Position numbers and translations under genes: made by a program. A DNA stretch of 64,000 bases from Lysobacter enzymogenes (lineage in GTDB: Bacteria; Pseudomonadota; Gammaproteobacteria; Xanthomonadales; Xanthomonadaceae), in contig NZ_FNOG01000010.1 in assembly GCF_900106525.1 (NCBI RefSeq), positions 148,133 to 212,132 on the forward strand, in the 5' to 3' direction. The notes beneath the pieces were generated by a model. The model made no database searches and was not told the DNA's origin. It saw nothing but the letters and a program-made list of their open reading frames with translations. Below, piece after piece: positions 16,359 to 24,830 of this stretch (position 1 is its first letter; every line of letters begins with the position of its first letter).

Positions 16359-17378
16359 ATGACCGCCGAGCGCCGCATCGTCGTCACCGGCGCGACCGGC
16401 TTTCTCGGCGGCGCGCTGGTCCGCCATCTCGCCGCGACGCGGCCGTGGCAGCAGACCGTCGCGCTCGGCCGCGACGCCGGCCGCGGCCGCGCGTTGCAGG
16501 CGCAGGGCATCGAGTTCCACGCGCTCGATCTCACCGACGAAGCCGCCGTGCACCGCGTCCTGCGCGGCGCCGACACCGTCGTGCACTGCGCCGCGCTGTC
16601 CAGCCCGTGGGGCCGGCGCGAAGCCTTCGTCGCCGCCAACCTCACCGCCACCGAGCACGTGGTCGCCGCCTGCATCGCGCGCCAGGTGCGGCGGCTGGTG
16701 CACATCTCCACGCCGGGCATCTATCACGACGGCGCGCCGCATCGCGGCATCCGCGAAGACCAACCGCTGCCGGCCAGGCCGGTCAACGACTACGCCGCGA
16801 CCAAGCTCGCCGCCGAGCGTGTGGTGTTCGAGCGTTGCGCGGCCGGCGGCGTGTCGGCGCTGGCGCTGCGGCCGCGCGCGATCTTCGGCCCCGGCGACAG
16901 CGCGATCCTGCCGCGGCTGGCGCAGACGCTGCGCGCGGGGCGCCTGCGCCGGATCGGCGAGGAAGGCTGCCTGGTCGATCTGAGCTACATCGACAACGTC
17001 GTCGATGCCTGCGTGCTGGCGATGGACGCGTCGTGGCGCCTCGGCGGCCGGGTCTACAACATCAGCAACGGCGAACCGGTGGCGATCTGGAGCGTGATCG
17101 ACCGCCTCGCCGACGCGCTGTCGCTGCCGCGCCCGCGCAAGCGCGTGCCCAAGCCGCTGGCGCTGGCGCTGGCCAGCGCGGTGGAGGCGTTCCATCGCCG
17201 TTTCCGTCCCGATGTCGAGCCGGCGCTGCTGCGTTATGGCGTCGAATTGCTCAGCGTCGACATGACCCTGGACATTTCGCGCGCGCGCGATGAACTGGGG
17301 TATCGTCCGCGAGTGAACATGGACGATGCGCTGAACAAGACCTTGCAGGAGCTGGCGCGCGCGGAGGCGCGGCGGTGA
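16359..17378 (+). CDS. NAD(P)-dependent epimerase/dehydratase, extended SDR (3-beta-HSD-like)
   Basis: A 339-residue extended SDR. The nucleotide site TGATGFLG (10-17) and the catalytic YAATK (Tyr145, Lys149) with HIST at 116-118 are intact. The C-terminal part (SYIDNVVDACVLAMD, YNISNGEPVAIW) is that of the 3-beta-hydroxysteroid dehydrogenase/OleD-like group. These enzymes oxidise or reduce a hydroxyl/keto group on lipid-like substrates. Its stop overlaps the start of the MBL-fold gene, so the two are co-translated. With the upstream ketoacyl synthase it forms a small acyl-modifying set; an OleD-like reduction of a beta-keto product is inference. Confidence 0.87.
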   Translation: MTAERRIVVTGATGFLGGALVRHLAATRPWQQTVALGRDAGRGRALQAQGIEFHALDLTDEAAVHRVLRGADTVVHCAALSSPWGRREAFVAANLTATEHVVAACIARQVRRLVHISTPGIYHDGAPHRGIREDQPLPARPVNDYAATKLAAERVVFERCAAGGVSALALRPRAIFGPGDSAILPRLAQTLRAGRLRRIGEEGCLVDLSYIDNVVDACVLAMDASWRLGGRVYNISNGEPVAIWSVIDRLADALSLPRPRKRVPKPLALALASAVEAFHRRFRPDVEPALLRYGVELLSVDMTLDISRARDELGYRPRVNMDDALNKTLQELARAEARR

Positions 17379-18247
17379 GCGGCGAGGTCGCGCTGACCCT
17401 GGCCGCGTCCGGCCACAGCTGCGCCGACCCGCGCCATCTCGGCCTCGCTGCCGGCGCGCCGATGCGTTTTCCCGCGGGCTGGGCGCTGATCGAGCACCCG
17501 GTGCAGGGCGCGATCCTGTTCGACTGCGGCTACGGCCCCGACGCGCGCGCGGCGATGCGTGCCGGTCTGCGCTGGGTCTACCAACGCGTCATCCACGCCT
17601 GCTGCCCACCGCACGCCGACGCCGCGCACCTGCTGCGCCAGCGCGGCCTCGACGCCGACGACGTGCGTCTGCTGGTGGTCAGCCATTTCCATCCCGACCA
17701 CATCGGCGGGCTCGGCGAATTCCGCAACGCGCGCTTCGTCGCCCACGCCCAGGCGTGGCGACGGATCCAGCAGGCCGGCTGGTTCGAACTGCTGCACGCG
17801 CAGATCTGGAAGGAACTGCTGCCGGCCGACTTCGCCGAACGCCTGCAATTGCTCGACGACGAAGGCCGACGCCCGCTCGAGGGCGACCTGGCCGGTCTCG
17901 GCGAAGGCTGGGACTTGTTCGGCGACGGCAGCCTGCACGCGCTGTCGTTGCCGGGCCACGCCCGCGGCCAGCTCGGCCTGGCCCTGCGCACGCAGCGCGG
18001 CGAACGCGCCGTGCTCGCCGCCGACGCGTTCTGGCGGCGCGAGCAGCTCGACCGTCCGCAGCCGCTGCCGTGGCTGACACAGCAAGTGGCGATGGACGAC
18101 CCGCGCGCCTACCTCGACACCCTGCGCCGGCTGGCGCGGTTCCGCGACACCCACCACGGCGCCTGGGTGATCCCCTCGCACTGCGCCGACACCCTGGCGC
18201 AATGGCGCCAGCGCTACCCGCACGCGGTGCTCGACGCGAGCGAGTAG
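17375..18247 (+). CDS. Metallo-beta-lactamase-fold hydrolase
   Basis: A 290-residue MBL-fold enzyme with the metal motif SHFHPDHIGGL (His104, His106, Asp108, His109), later LPGHARGQLGLAL and a C-terminal VIPSHCADT giving further ligands. GTG 17375 overlaps the SDR stop (GTGA). The family includes lactonases, thioesterase-like and glyoxalase-like hydrolases. Given its partners, hydrolysis of a thioester or lactone is plausible but not shown. No signal peptide, so it is cytoplasmic. Confidence 0.87.
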   Translation: MSGEVALTLAASGHSCADPRHLGLAAGAPMRFPAGWALIEHPVQGAILFDCGYGPDARAAMRAGLRWVYQRVIHACCPPHADAAHLLRQRGLDADDVRLLVVSHFHPDHIGGLGEFRNARFVAHAQAWRRIQQAGWFELLHAQIWKELLPADFAERLQLLDDEGRRPLEGDLAGLGEGWDLFGDGSLHALSLPGHARGQLGLALRTQRGERAVLAADAFWRREQLDRPQPLPWLTQQVAMDDPRAYLDTLRRLARFRDTHHGAWVIPSHCADTLAQWRQRYPHAVLDASE

Positions 18248-18272
18248 ATCGCCGCGGCCGACGGCGATCCCC

Positions 18273-18497
18273 CTGTAGGAGCGGCGCAAGCCGCGACCGC
18301 CATGTATCGGCTCGCCGCGCGCAAACGGTCGGGCGTTTTCTCCTCCGCGCGCTACGGCGCCTACGGATGCCGGGCGCCAGCGACGATTGCGTCGTGCCGC
18401 GTCGGCTTTGGGACGTGGCGGCTGGGCTGTGTCGCAGTCATCGGTTGCTTTCGTCGTTGGTTCGTTTTCGCGGTCGCGGCTTGCGCCGCTCCTACAG
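18273..18497. repeat. Inverted pair of REP-A elements
   Basis: Two intact 28-nt REP-A copies in opposite orientation lie at 18273-18300 and 18470-18497, separated by 169 bp with no gene. They fill the 325-bp space between the MBL-fold gene and the tetR promoter. They could act as a processing or termination barrier between the two transcripts. Confidence 0.75.
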
Positions 18498-18547
18498 GGA
18501 GGCGGGCAGGATCGCCGACCGCTCGTCGGGACCGGCTTGCGAACTAA

Positions 18548-18563
18548 TTAATCATTGAATTAA
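18548..18563. promoter_or_regulatory. Candidate TetR operator/promoter
   Basis: A 16-bp AT-only-armed inverted repeat, TTAAT-N6-ATTAA, lies 9 bp before the tetR start in an otherwise GC-rich region. TetR repressors usually bind such palindromes in their own promoter, so autoregulation of the downstream export operon is likely. Confidence 0.5.
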
Positions 18564-18572
18564 ATATGGCGC

Positions 18573-19256
18573 ATGGACACCCCCAAGCCCGCCAAGCGCG
18601 GCCGTCCGCGCAAGACCGCGGCGCCCAAGCGCGCCCCCGGCCGCCCCGCCGCCGCCGACAATCCGGACCTGCGCGAGCGCCTGCTCGATGCCGCCATCGC
18701 CTGTTACGCCCGCCAGGGCATCGCCGCGACCTCGCTGCGCGCCATCGCCGCCGAGGCCGGGGTCAACCCAGCGCTGCTGCATTACTACTTCGGCGATAAA
18801 GAGCAGTTGCAGCAGGCGGTCAGCAACGAGCGGCTGATGCCGCTGGTGCTGGGGCTGCGCGACGGGCTCGGCGGCGAAGACGCCGACGTGTTCGACCTGA
18901 TCGGCCGCTTCGTCGCCAACATCGGCCGGATCATCGAAACCCATCCGTGGCTGCCGTCGCTGTGGGTGCGCGAGGTGCTGTGCGAGGGCGGGGCGCTGCG
19001 CCAGACCCTGCTCTACGACAAGATCGGCCCGCTGTTGCCGCGCATGCTCGCCGCGCGCTTCGCCCAGGCGCAGGCGCAGGGCCGGATCAACGCCGACCTC
19101 GACCCGCGCCTGCTGATGGTCAGCCTGATCGGCCTGACCCTGTTCCCGGCGGCGAGCGCGCCGATCTGGCGCCATCTGTTCGGCGCCGAAGACCTCGACC
19201 CGGCGGCGCAGCGCCGCCACGCACTGGCTCTGCTCGATCGGGGATTGACGCCATGA
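18573..19256 (+). CDS. TetR/AcrR family transcriptional regulator
   Basis: A 227-residue regulator with a basic AT-hook-like N-terminus (KRGRPRKT, PGRPAA) and a TetR helix-turn-helix (about residues 35-85: LLDAAIACYARQGIAATSLR, LLHYYFGDKEQL). The ligand domain is larger than average and resembles the CecR/YbiH branch that controls ybhGFSR-type exporters. It opens an operon with overlapping genes: its stop overlaps the HlyD start (ATGA), then the ATPase and permease follow. It probably represses this operon until an inducer binds. The palindrome at 18548-18563 is the likely operator. Confidence 0.92.
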   Translation: MDTPKPAKRGRPRKTAAPKRAPGRPAAADNPDLRERLLDAAIACYARQGIAATSLRAIAAEAGVNPALLHYYFGDKEQLQQAVSNERLMPLVLGLRDGLGGEDADVFDLIGRFVANIGRIIETHPWLPSLWVREVLCEGGALRQTLLYDKIGPLLPRMLAARFAQAQAQGRINADLDPRLLMVSLIGLTLFPAASAPIWRHLFGAEDLDPAAQRRHALALLDRGLTP

Positions 19257-20383
19257 ACGCGCAACGCGATATCGCGAACGCCGCTTTCTCCCGCACCTCG
19301 GCCGCGTTGCGGGTCGCCGCGGGCGCACGCACAGCGCAAGCGCGCCGCGCGAACGCCGCCGCATCGCAGCCGGTCGCGCAGGCATCGCAGCCCACCTTCA
19401 TCGGCCGCCACGCCGATGCGAACCCGCGCAACACGCTGCGCCGAGTCGCCGCGTGCGCACTCGCCGCGCTCGCGCTGGCCGGCTGCGCGAAGGAACCGCC
19501 GCAAGCGCTGGGCACGCTGGAATGGGACCGCATCACCTTGCCCGCGCCGGCCGCCGAAAAAGTCGTGCGCATCGACGTGCGCGAAGGCCAGCGGGTCAAG
19601 GCCGGCGCCCGCGTGCTGCAGCTCGAACTCGACCGCACCCGTTCGCAGCTGCAGGCCGCGCAGGCGCAGGCGCAGCAATCGGCGCAGGCCCTGGCCGAAC
19701 TCGAAGCCGGGCCGCGCAGCGAGGCGATCGATCAGGCCCGCGCCAATCTCGCCGCCGCGCAGGCCCAGCAGCGCGACGCCAGCGCCTATTACGAGCGCGT
19801 GCGTCCGCTCGGCCAGCGCCAACTGATCGCCGCCGCCGACGTCGACCGCGCCCGCGCCGCCGCCGGCAACGCCGTGGCCCAGGTGCGCGCGGCCGAAGCG
19901 GCCTTGCTCGAGCTCGAACGCGGCAACCGCCGCGAAGACATCGCCCAGGGCCGCGCCGCGCTCGCCGCCGCCCAGGCCCAGGCCGCGGTGCAGCAGGTGA
20001 CGTTCGGTAAGCTCGACGTGCTGGCGCCGCGCGACGGCGTGGTCGACAGCCTGCCGTACAAGCTCGGCGACCAGGCGCCGGTGGGATCGCCGCTGGCGGT
20101 GATGCTGGTCGGCCCGCGCCCGTTCGCGCGCGTGTACGTGCCCGAGACCCTGCGCCAGGACGTGCGCGTCGGCCGCGCCGCGAAGGTCTACGTCGAAGGC
20201 CGCGCGCGCGCCTGGAACGGCCGCGTGCGCATGATCCGCAGCGAATCCAGCTTCACCCCGTACTACGCGCTGATCGGCGAGGACGCCGCGCGCCTGAGCT
20301 ATCTGTGCGAGGTGGAACTGAGCGACGCCGACGCCGTCGATCTGCCGGCCGGTCTGCCGGTGCGGGCCGAGTTCGCGCCGTGA
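19253..20383 (+). CDS. HlyD-family periplasmic adaptor lipoprotein
   Basis: A 376-residue membrane-fusion protein. It has a barrel-sandwich/lipoyl half (VVRIDVREGQRVKAGARVL), a long Ala/Gln-rich coiled-coil hairpin (about 125-245) and a return lipoyl half (DVLAPRDGVVDSLPYKLGD), like YbhG. A lipobox LALAGC puts the lipidated Cys at residue 78. That leaves about 60 polar residues before the signal hydrophobic core, which is abnormal. No better start codon is visible between. The ATGA overlap with tetR supports ATG 19253. It would link the ABC transporter below to an outer-membrane channel for export. Confidence 0.88.
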   Translation: MNAQRDIANAAFSRTSAALRVAAGARTAQARRANAAASQPVAQASQPTFIGRHADANPRNTLRRVAACALAALALAGCAKEPPQALGTLEWDRITLPAPAAEKVVRIDVREGQRVKAGARVLQLELDRTRSQLQAAQAQAQQSAQALAELEAGPRSEAIDQARANLAAAQAQQRDASAYYERVRPLGQRQLIAAADVDRARAAAGNAVAQVRAAEAALLELERGNRREDIAQGRAALAAAQAQAAVQQVTFGKLDVLAPRDGVVDSLPYKLGDQAPVGSPLAVMLVGPRPFARVYVPETLRQDVRVGRAAKVYVEGRARAWNGRVRMIRSESSFTPYYALIGEDAARLSYLCEVELSDADAVDLPAGLPVRAEFAP

Positions 20384-21375
20384 GCGCCGTCGCCGGCGAA
20401 GCGCAGGCCGCAGCGCCGGCGACGGCGCCCGCGATCCGCGCGCGTGGCATGAGCAAGCGCTTCGGCGCACTGCAGGCGGTGGACCGGGTCGACCTGACCG
20501 TGCCGCGCGCCTGCGTCTACGGCTTCCTCGGCCCGAACGGCTCGGGCAAGTCGACCACCATCCGCATGCTGTGCGGGTTGCTGACGCCCAGCGCCGGCGA
20601 GATCGAAGTGCTGGGGCTGAAGATCCCCGCGCAGGCCGAAGCGCTGCGCCGCCGCATCGGCTACATGACCCAGAAGTTCTCGCTGTTCGAAGACTTGAGC
20701 GTGCGCGAGAACCTGGAATTCCTCGCCGCGGTGCAGGACATCCCCAAGGCCGCCGCGCGCAAGCGCATCGACGAACTGATCGGGCAATACCGCTTCGGCG
20801 ACCGCCAGAACCAGCTCGCCGGCACCATGAGCGGCGGCCAGAAGCAGCGCCTGGCGCTGGCCGGCGCGGTCATCCACGAGCCCGAACTGCTGTTCCTCGA
20901 CGAACCCACCAGCGCGGTCGATCCCGAATCGCGCCGCGACTTCTGGGAAAAACTGTTCGAGCTGGCCGACGCCGGCACCACGCTGCTGGTGTCTACCCAT
21001 TACATGGACGAAGCCGAGCGCTGCCATCGCCTGGCGATCCTCGACCGCGGCGCGTTGGTCGCCGACGGCACCCCGGCCGAACTCACCGGCGCCTTGCAGG
21101 GCCGCGCGGTGGAAGTGCGCGCCGCGCAGCCGCGCAAGGCCCAGCGCGCGCTGGTCGATCTGCCCGGCGTGCTCAGCGTGGCCCAGATCGGCAACGACCT
21201 GCGCGTGCTGCTGGCCGACGCCGACACCGCCGAACAAGGCCTCACCGACGCGCTGCGCGCGGCCGGGCTGGAGGCCGAGGTGGCCAAGGCCAAGCCCAAC
21301 CTGGAAGACGTGTTCGTCGCCGCGACCCGTGGCCAAGCGCCGCGCGCCGCGACGGCGCGCGAGGAGGGCGCATGA
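20380..21375 (+). CDS. ABC transporter ATP-binding protein (YbhF/DrrA-like)
   Basis: A 331-residue single ABC ATPase with Walker A GPNGSGKST (51-59), signature MSGGQKQR (151-154 SGGQ), Walker B LLFLDEPTS (174-178) and H-loop STHYMDE. The C-terminal 90 residues form the DrrA-type regulatory extension. Start is GTG 20380, overlapping the HlyD stop (GTGA); its own stop overlaps the permease ATG. It powers an ABC-2 exporter. Unlike YbhF it carries one ATPase domain, not two. Confidence 0.93.
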   Translation: MSAVAGEAQAAAPATAPAIRARGMSKRFGALQAVDRVDLTVPRACVYGFLGPNGSGKSTTIRMLCGLLTPSAGEIEVLGLKIPAQAEALRRRIGYMTQKFSLFEDLSVRENLEFLAAVQDIPKAAARKRIDELIGQYRFGDRQNQLAGTMSGGQKQRLALAGAVIHEPELLFLDEPTSAVDPESRRDFWEKLFELADAGTTLLVSTHYMDEAERCHRLAILDRGALVADGTPAELTGALQGRAVEVRAAQPRKAQRALVDLPGVLSVAQIGNDLRVLLADADTAEQGLTDALRAAGLEAEVAKAKPNLEDVFVAATRGQAPRAATAREEGA

Positions 21376-22460
21376 AACTGCGGCGGCTGTGGGCCATCGT
21401 GCTCAAGGAAGTGCGGCAACTGCGGCGCGACCGCATCACCCTGGCGATGATCGTGATGATCCCGGTCGGCCAGCTGGTGCTGTTCGGCTACGCCATCAAC
21501 CTGAACCCGCGCGGCCTCACCGCTGCCGTCGCCGACCAGGCCGGAACCGCCGCCTCGCGCGCGCTGGTGATGGACATGGTCGCCACCGGCGTGATCCGCA
21601 CCGTGGCCGAAGCCGACACCCCGCAGCAACTCGTCGGCATGCTCCGGCGCGGCGAGATCAGCGTCGGCATCGCCGTGCCGCCGGACTTCGAACGCCGCCG
21701 CGTCGACGGCCGCGAGGTGGCGCAGGTGATGGTCGACGGCAGCGACACCGTGGTGCAGAGCGCAGCCGCGCAACTGGCGCAGACGCCGGTCGACAGTTCG
21801 GTCGTCGCGCCGCGCAAGACCGCGCCGATCGGCGTGGTCGCGTTCTACAACCCGCAGCGGCGTTCGCCGGTCAACATCGTGCCCGGCCTGATCGGGGTGA
21901 TCCTGACCATGACCATGGTGATGTTCACCTCGGTGGCGATCGTGCGCGAGCGCGAGCGCGGCAACATGGAGCTGCTGATCACCACGCCGGTGAGCCGCAC
22001 CGAGCTGATGATCGGCAAGGTGCTGCCGTACGCGCTGATCGGCCTGATCCAGACCAGCGTGGTTCTGCTGCTGGGGCTGTGGCTGTTCGACGTGCCGATC
22101 AAGGGCAGCGTGCTCGAGGTCTACATCGCCGCGGTGCTGCTGATCCTGGCCAACCTGGCGCTGGGGCTGATGATCTCGACCAAGGCCGCCTCGCAGTTCC
22201 AGGCCATGCAGATGACCGTCTTCATCCTGCTGCCGTCGATCCTGCTGTCGGGCTTCATGTTCCCCTACGCCGGCATGCCGGTGCCGGCGCAGTGGCTGGC
22301 CGAAGTGTTGCCGATGACCCACTTCCTGCGCCTGATCCGCGGGGTGATGCTGCGCGGCGCGGGGCTGCTGGAGCTGTGGCACGACGTGGCCTACCTGCTG
22401 GGTTTCATCGCGGTGATGATGAGCCTGGCGGTGGCGCGGTTCCGCAAGCGGCTGGATTGA
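21372..22460 (+). CDS. ABC-2 type transporter permease (YbhS/YbhR-like)
   Basis: A 362-residue ABC-2 permease: one N-terminal membrane helix (about 22-42), a periplasmic domain (about 45-170), then five helices, with RERERGNMELLITTPVSRTELMIGKVLPY as the conserved ABC-2 block (key RE.G..E.L..TP). It pairs with the ATPase above. Only one permease is present where ybhGFSR has two, so it probably works as a homodimer. Substrates of related exporters are drugs, dyes or cations; here a product of the neighbouring acyl genes is a possible but unproven cargo. Confidence 0.92.
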   Translation: MKLRRLWAIVLKEVRQLRRDRITLAMIVMIPVGQLVLFGYAINLNPRGLTAAVADQAGTAASRALVMDMVATGVIRTVAEADTPQQLVGMLRRGEISVGIAVPPDFERRRVDGREVAQVMVDGSDTVVQSAAAQLAQTPVDSSVVAPRKTAPIGVVAFYNPQRRSPVNIVPGLIGVILTMTMVMFTSVAIVRERERGNMELLITTPVSRTELMIGKVLPYALIGLIQTSVVLLLGLWLFDVPIKGSVLEVYIAAVLLILANLALGLMISTKAASQFQAMQMTVFILLPSILLSGFMFPYAGMPVPAQWLAEVLPMTHFLRLIRGVMLRGAGLLELWHDVAYLLGFIAVMMSLAVARFRKRLD

Positions 22461-22547
22461 GCCGCGCGGCCCGCACTTGCGCCCGCACCCGCCGACCGCG
22501 CACATTCGCCACTTTCGGACATCGCAGTCCGGCCACGGGAGAACGGG

Positions 22548-24224
22548 ATGCGCGCAGCAGGTCGATGGGTCTTGGCTTCGGCGCTGGCGTGCGGCCTCGC
22601 CGCATCGGCGCAGGCGGCCACCGTGGTCACCGCCGCGCGCGTGCACACGCTCGATCCGGCGCAGCCGCGCGCGCAGGGCCTGGTCTTCGACGACGACGGC
22701 AAGATCCTCGCCGTCGGCGGTCGCGCCGATCTGTTGCATCTGTATCCCAAGGCCAAACATGTCGATCTGGGCGCCGCGACCATCGTCCCCGGCCTGATCG
22801 ATGCTCACGCGCATGTGTTCGAACTCGGCATCAACCAGCTCCAGGCCGACCTCACCGGCGCGCGCAGCAAGGCCGAAGCGGTGCAACGCCTGCGCGACTA
22901 CGCGCGCACGCTGCCCGACGGGCAGTGGCTGATCGGCCACGGCTGGGACCAGAACGACTGGGCCGATGCGCGCTTTCCCGAGGCCGCCGACCTGGATGCG
23001 GCGTTTCCCGACCGCCCGGTGTGGCTGCAGCGCGTCGACGGCCACGCCGGCTGGGCCAACAGCGCGGCGATGCGTGCGGCCGGGCGCGAGCTCAGCGGCG
23101 ACTGGCAACCCGACGGCGGCCGCATCGTGCGTGGCGGCGACGGCCGCGCCACCGGCGTGTTCATCGACGATGCGATGTTCCTGGTCGAACGCGCGCGCCC
23201 GCCGCTGCAGGCGGCCGCGGTCGAACAGGCGCTGAGCCTGGGCATGCAGGCCGCCGCCCGCCACGGCCTGACCGGCGTGCACGATGCCGGCGTCGATCTG
23301 AACACCTTGCGCGCGTACCAGCGCCTGGCCGATCGCAAGCAATTGCCGCTACGCATCACCGCCTTCGCCGCCGGCGACGGCGATGCGCTGGAATCGCTGT
23401 GTCGCGACGGTTTGTATCAGCATGCGTCCGGGCGGCTGAAGATGCGCACGGTCAAGCTCTACGCCGACGGCGCGCTCGGCAGCCGCGGCGCCGCGCTGTT
23501 GCAGGACTACAGCGACGACCACGGCAACCGCGGCCTGCTGCGGATGTCGCCCGAAGCGATGGCCAAAGCGATCGCCAAGGCCAAGCGCTGCGGCGTGCAG
23601 GTCGCCACCCACGCCATCGGCGACCGCGGCAACCGCGAAGTGCTGGACCTGTACGCCAACGCGCTCGGCGCGGACGCGGCCAAGAGCGATCATCGCTGGC
23701 GCATCGAGCACGCGCAGATCCTCGCCCCGCAAGACCTGCCGCGGCTGGCCGCGCTGCACGTCATCGCCTCGATGCAGCCGACCCACGCCACCAGCGACAT
23801 GCCCTGGGCCGAACAGCGGCTCGGGCCGCGGCGCATCGACGGCGCCTATGCCTGGCGGCAGTTGCGCGACAGCGGCGCACGTCTGGCGCTGGGCTCGGAT
23901 TTCCCGGTCGAATCGGTCGATCCGCGCCTGGGCCTGTTCGCCGCGGCGACGCGCACCGATGCCGAAGACAAGCCGCAAGGCGGCTGGCATCCGGAAGAAA
24001 AACTCACCGCCTACGAGGCTTTGCGAGGCTTCACCCTGGACGCGGCCTACGCAGGCTTCGCCGAGAACGAAGTCGGCAGCCTGACGGTGGGCAAGCGCGC
24101 GGATTTCGTGGTGCTGGCGCAGGACCCGCTGGCGGTGGAGCCGCGCGCCTTGCGCGAGTTGACCGTGCTGGGCACGTATGTGGACGGTGCGGCGGTGTGG
24201 CAGCGCTCGGGCGAGGGTCGTTGA
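22548..24224 (+). CDS. Exported amidohydrolase (YtcJ-like)
   Basis: A 558-residue amidohydrolase with a signal peptide (MRAAGRWVLASALACGLAASAQA). Metal and active-site motifs are intact: DAHAHVFELG, VKLYADGALGSRG, VATHAIGDRGN, RWRIEHAQIL and LALGSDFPVE. A short N-terminal and C-terminal beta-sandwich (VGSLTVGKRADFVVLAQDP) completes the family fold. YtcJ-like enzymes hydrolyse amide or cyclic amide bonds of unknown natural substrates. It is 87 bp from the ABC operon and may be independently expressed. A periplasmic location is inferred from the signal peptide. Confidence 0.92.
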   Translation: MRAAGRWVLASALACGLAASAQAATVVTAARVHTLDPAQPRAQGLVFDDDGKILAVGGRADLLHLYPKAKHVDLGAATIVPGLIDAHAHVFELGINQLQADLTGARSKAEAVQRLRDYARTLPDGQWLIGHGWDQNDWADARFPEAADLDAAFPDRPVWLQRVDGHAGWANSAAMRAAGRELSGDWQPDGGRIVRGGDGRATGVFIDDAMFLVERARPPLQAAAVEQALSLGMQAAARHGLTGVHDAGVDLNTLRAYQRLADRKQLPLRITAFAAGDGDALESLCRDGLYQHASGRLKMRTVKLYADGALGSRGAALLQDYSDDHGNRGLLRMSPEAMAKAIAKAKRCGVQVATHAIGDRGNREVLDLYANALGADAAKSDHRWRIEHAQILAPQDLPRLAALHVIASMQPTHATSDMPWAEQRLGPRRIDGAYAWRQLRDSGARLALGSDFPVESVDPRLGLFAAATRTDAEDKPQGGWHPEEKLTAYEALRGFTLDAAYAGFAENEVGSLTVGKRADFVVLAQDPLAVEPRALRELTVLGTYVDGAAVWQRSGEGR

Positions 24225-24251
24225 GAACGCGATTCGACGAGGCAGGGAGGC

Positions 24252-24671
24252 ATGAGCGCTGCAACGAAAGAACCCTACAACCTGTGGCCGCCATTGCGCC
24301 GGATGAAGCTGCGCTGGCATTTCGCCGCGTTGATCGCGTTGGCGCTGAGCGTTCTTTGGCCGAGCTTTCCGCGCACCCTGAGCGGCGATGAGTTCGCCGA
24401 GGTGTTGAAGGAGTCGGACGGCAACTCGTACGGTCACTGGTACTTGTATCGCAGCGATGCGCGATGGCATTGCGTCGCGACGCCCTACTATCCCTACTTC
24501 CCCGACCGCCACAGTTGCGTGTCGACGCGCGAAGTGGAGATCCTGCCCGACCGGCGCGGCGAAGGCGTGCCGCGCTATCTCGGCGCGTACGACGTCGTGC
24601 TCAAGGCCGGACGCTATCGCGGCGCGAAGCGCGAGGCGCTGTATCCGCCGCCCGTCGCCGGCGCCGACTGA
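24252..24671 (+). CDS. Hypothetical membrane-anchored protein
   Basis: I do not recognise this 139-residue protein. One hydrophobic segment (about residues 23-38, FAALIALALSVLWPSF) anchors a C-terminal domain with two Cys (WHCVATPYYPYFPDRHSC), probably a periplasmic disulfide. AGGGAGG lies upstream of ATG 24252. It is 27 bp after the amidohydrolase stop, so the two are probably co-transcribed. Confidence 0.7.
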   Translation: MSAATKEPYNLWPPLRRMKLRWHFAALIALALSVLWPSFPRTLSGDEFAEVLKESDGNSYGHWYLYRSDARWHCVATPYYPYFPDRHSCVSTREVEILPDRRGEGVPRYLGAYDVVLKAGRYRGAKREALYPPPVAGAD

Positions 24672-24830
24672 CCTCTGTCGCACCAAGGTCATGACGCGAT
24701 CATCCGGCCGCGCTGACGCTTGTCATCGGCGCTGCGAATCGTGGCGGCCATCAAGCTTGTAATCCTGCCGCGCGCCTAGCATCGCGCCCCGGATCGACCT
24801 CGTCGGTCGTCAGCCTTTCGGGGGCCTGTG

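Noticed and set aside
15967-16362. A 131-codon plus-strand frame through the REP-C array
   Set aside because: The translation simply repeats with the DNA repeat, and it has no ribosome site or domain.
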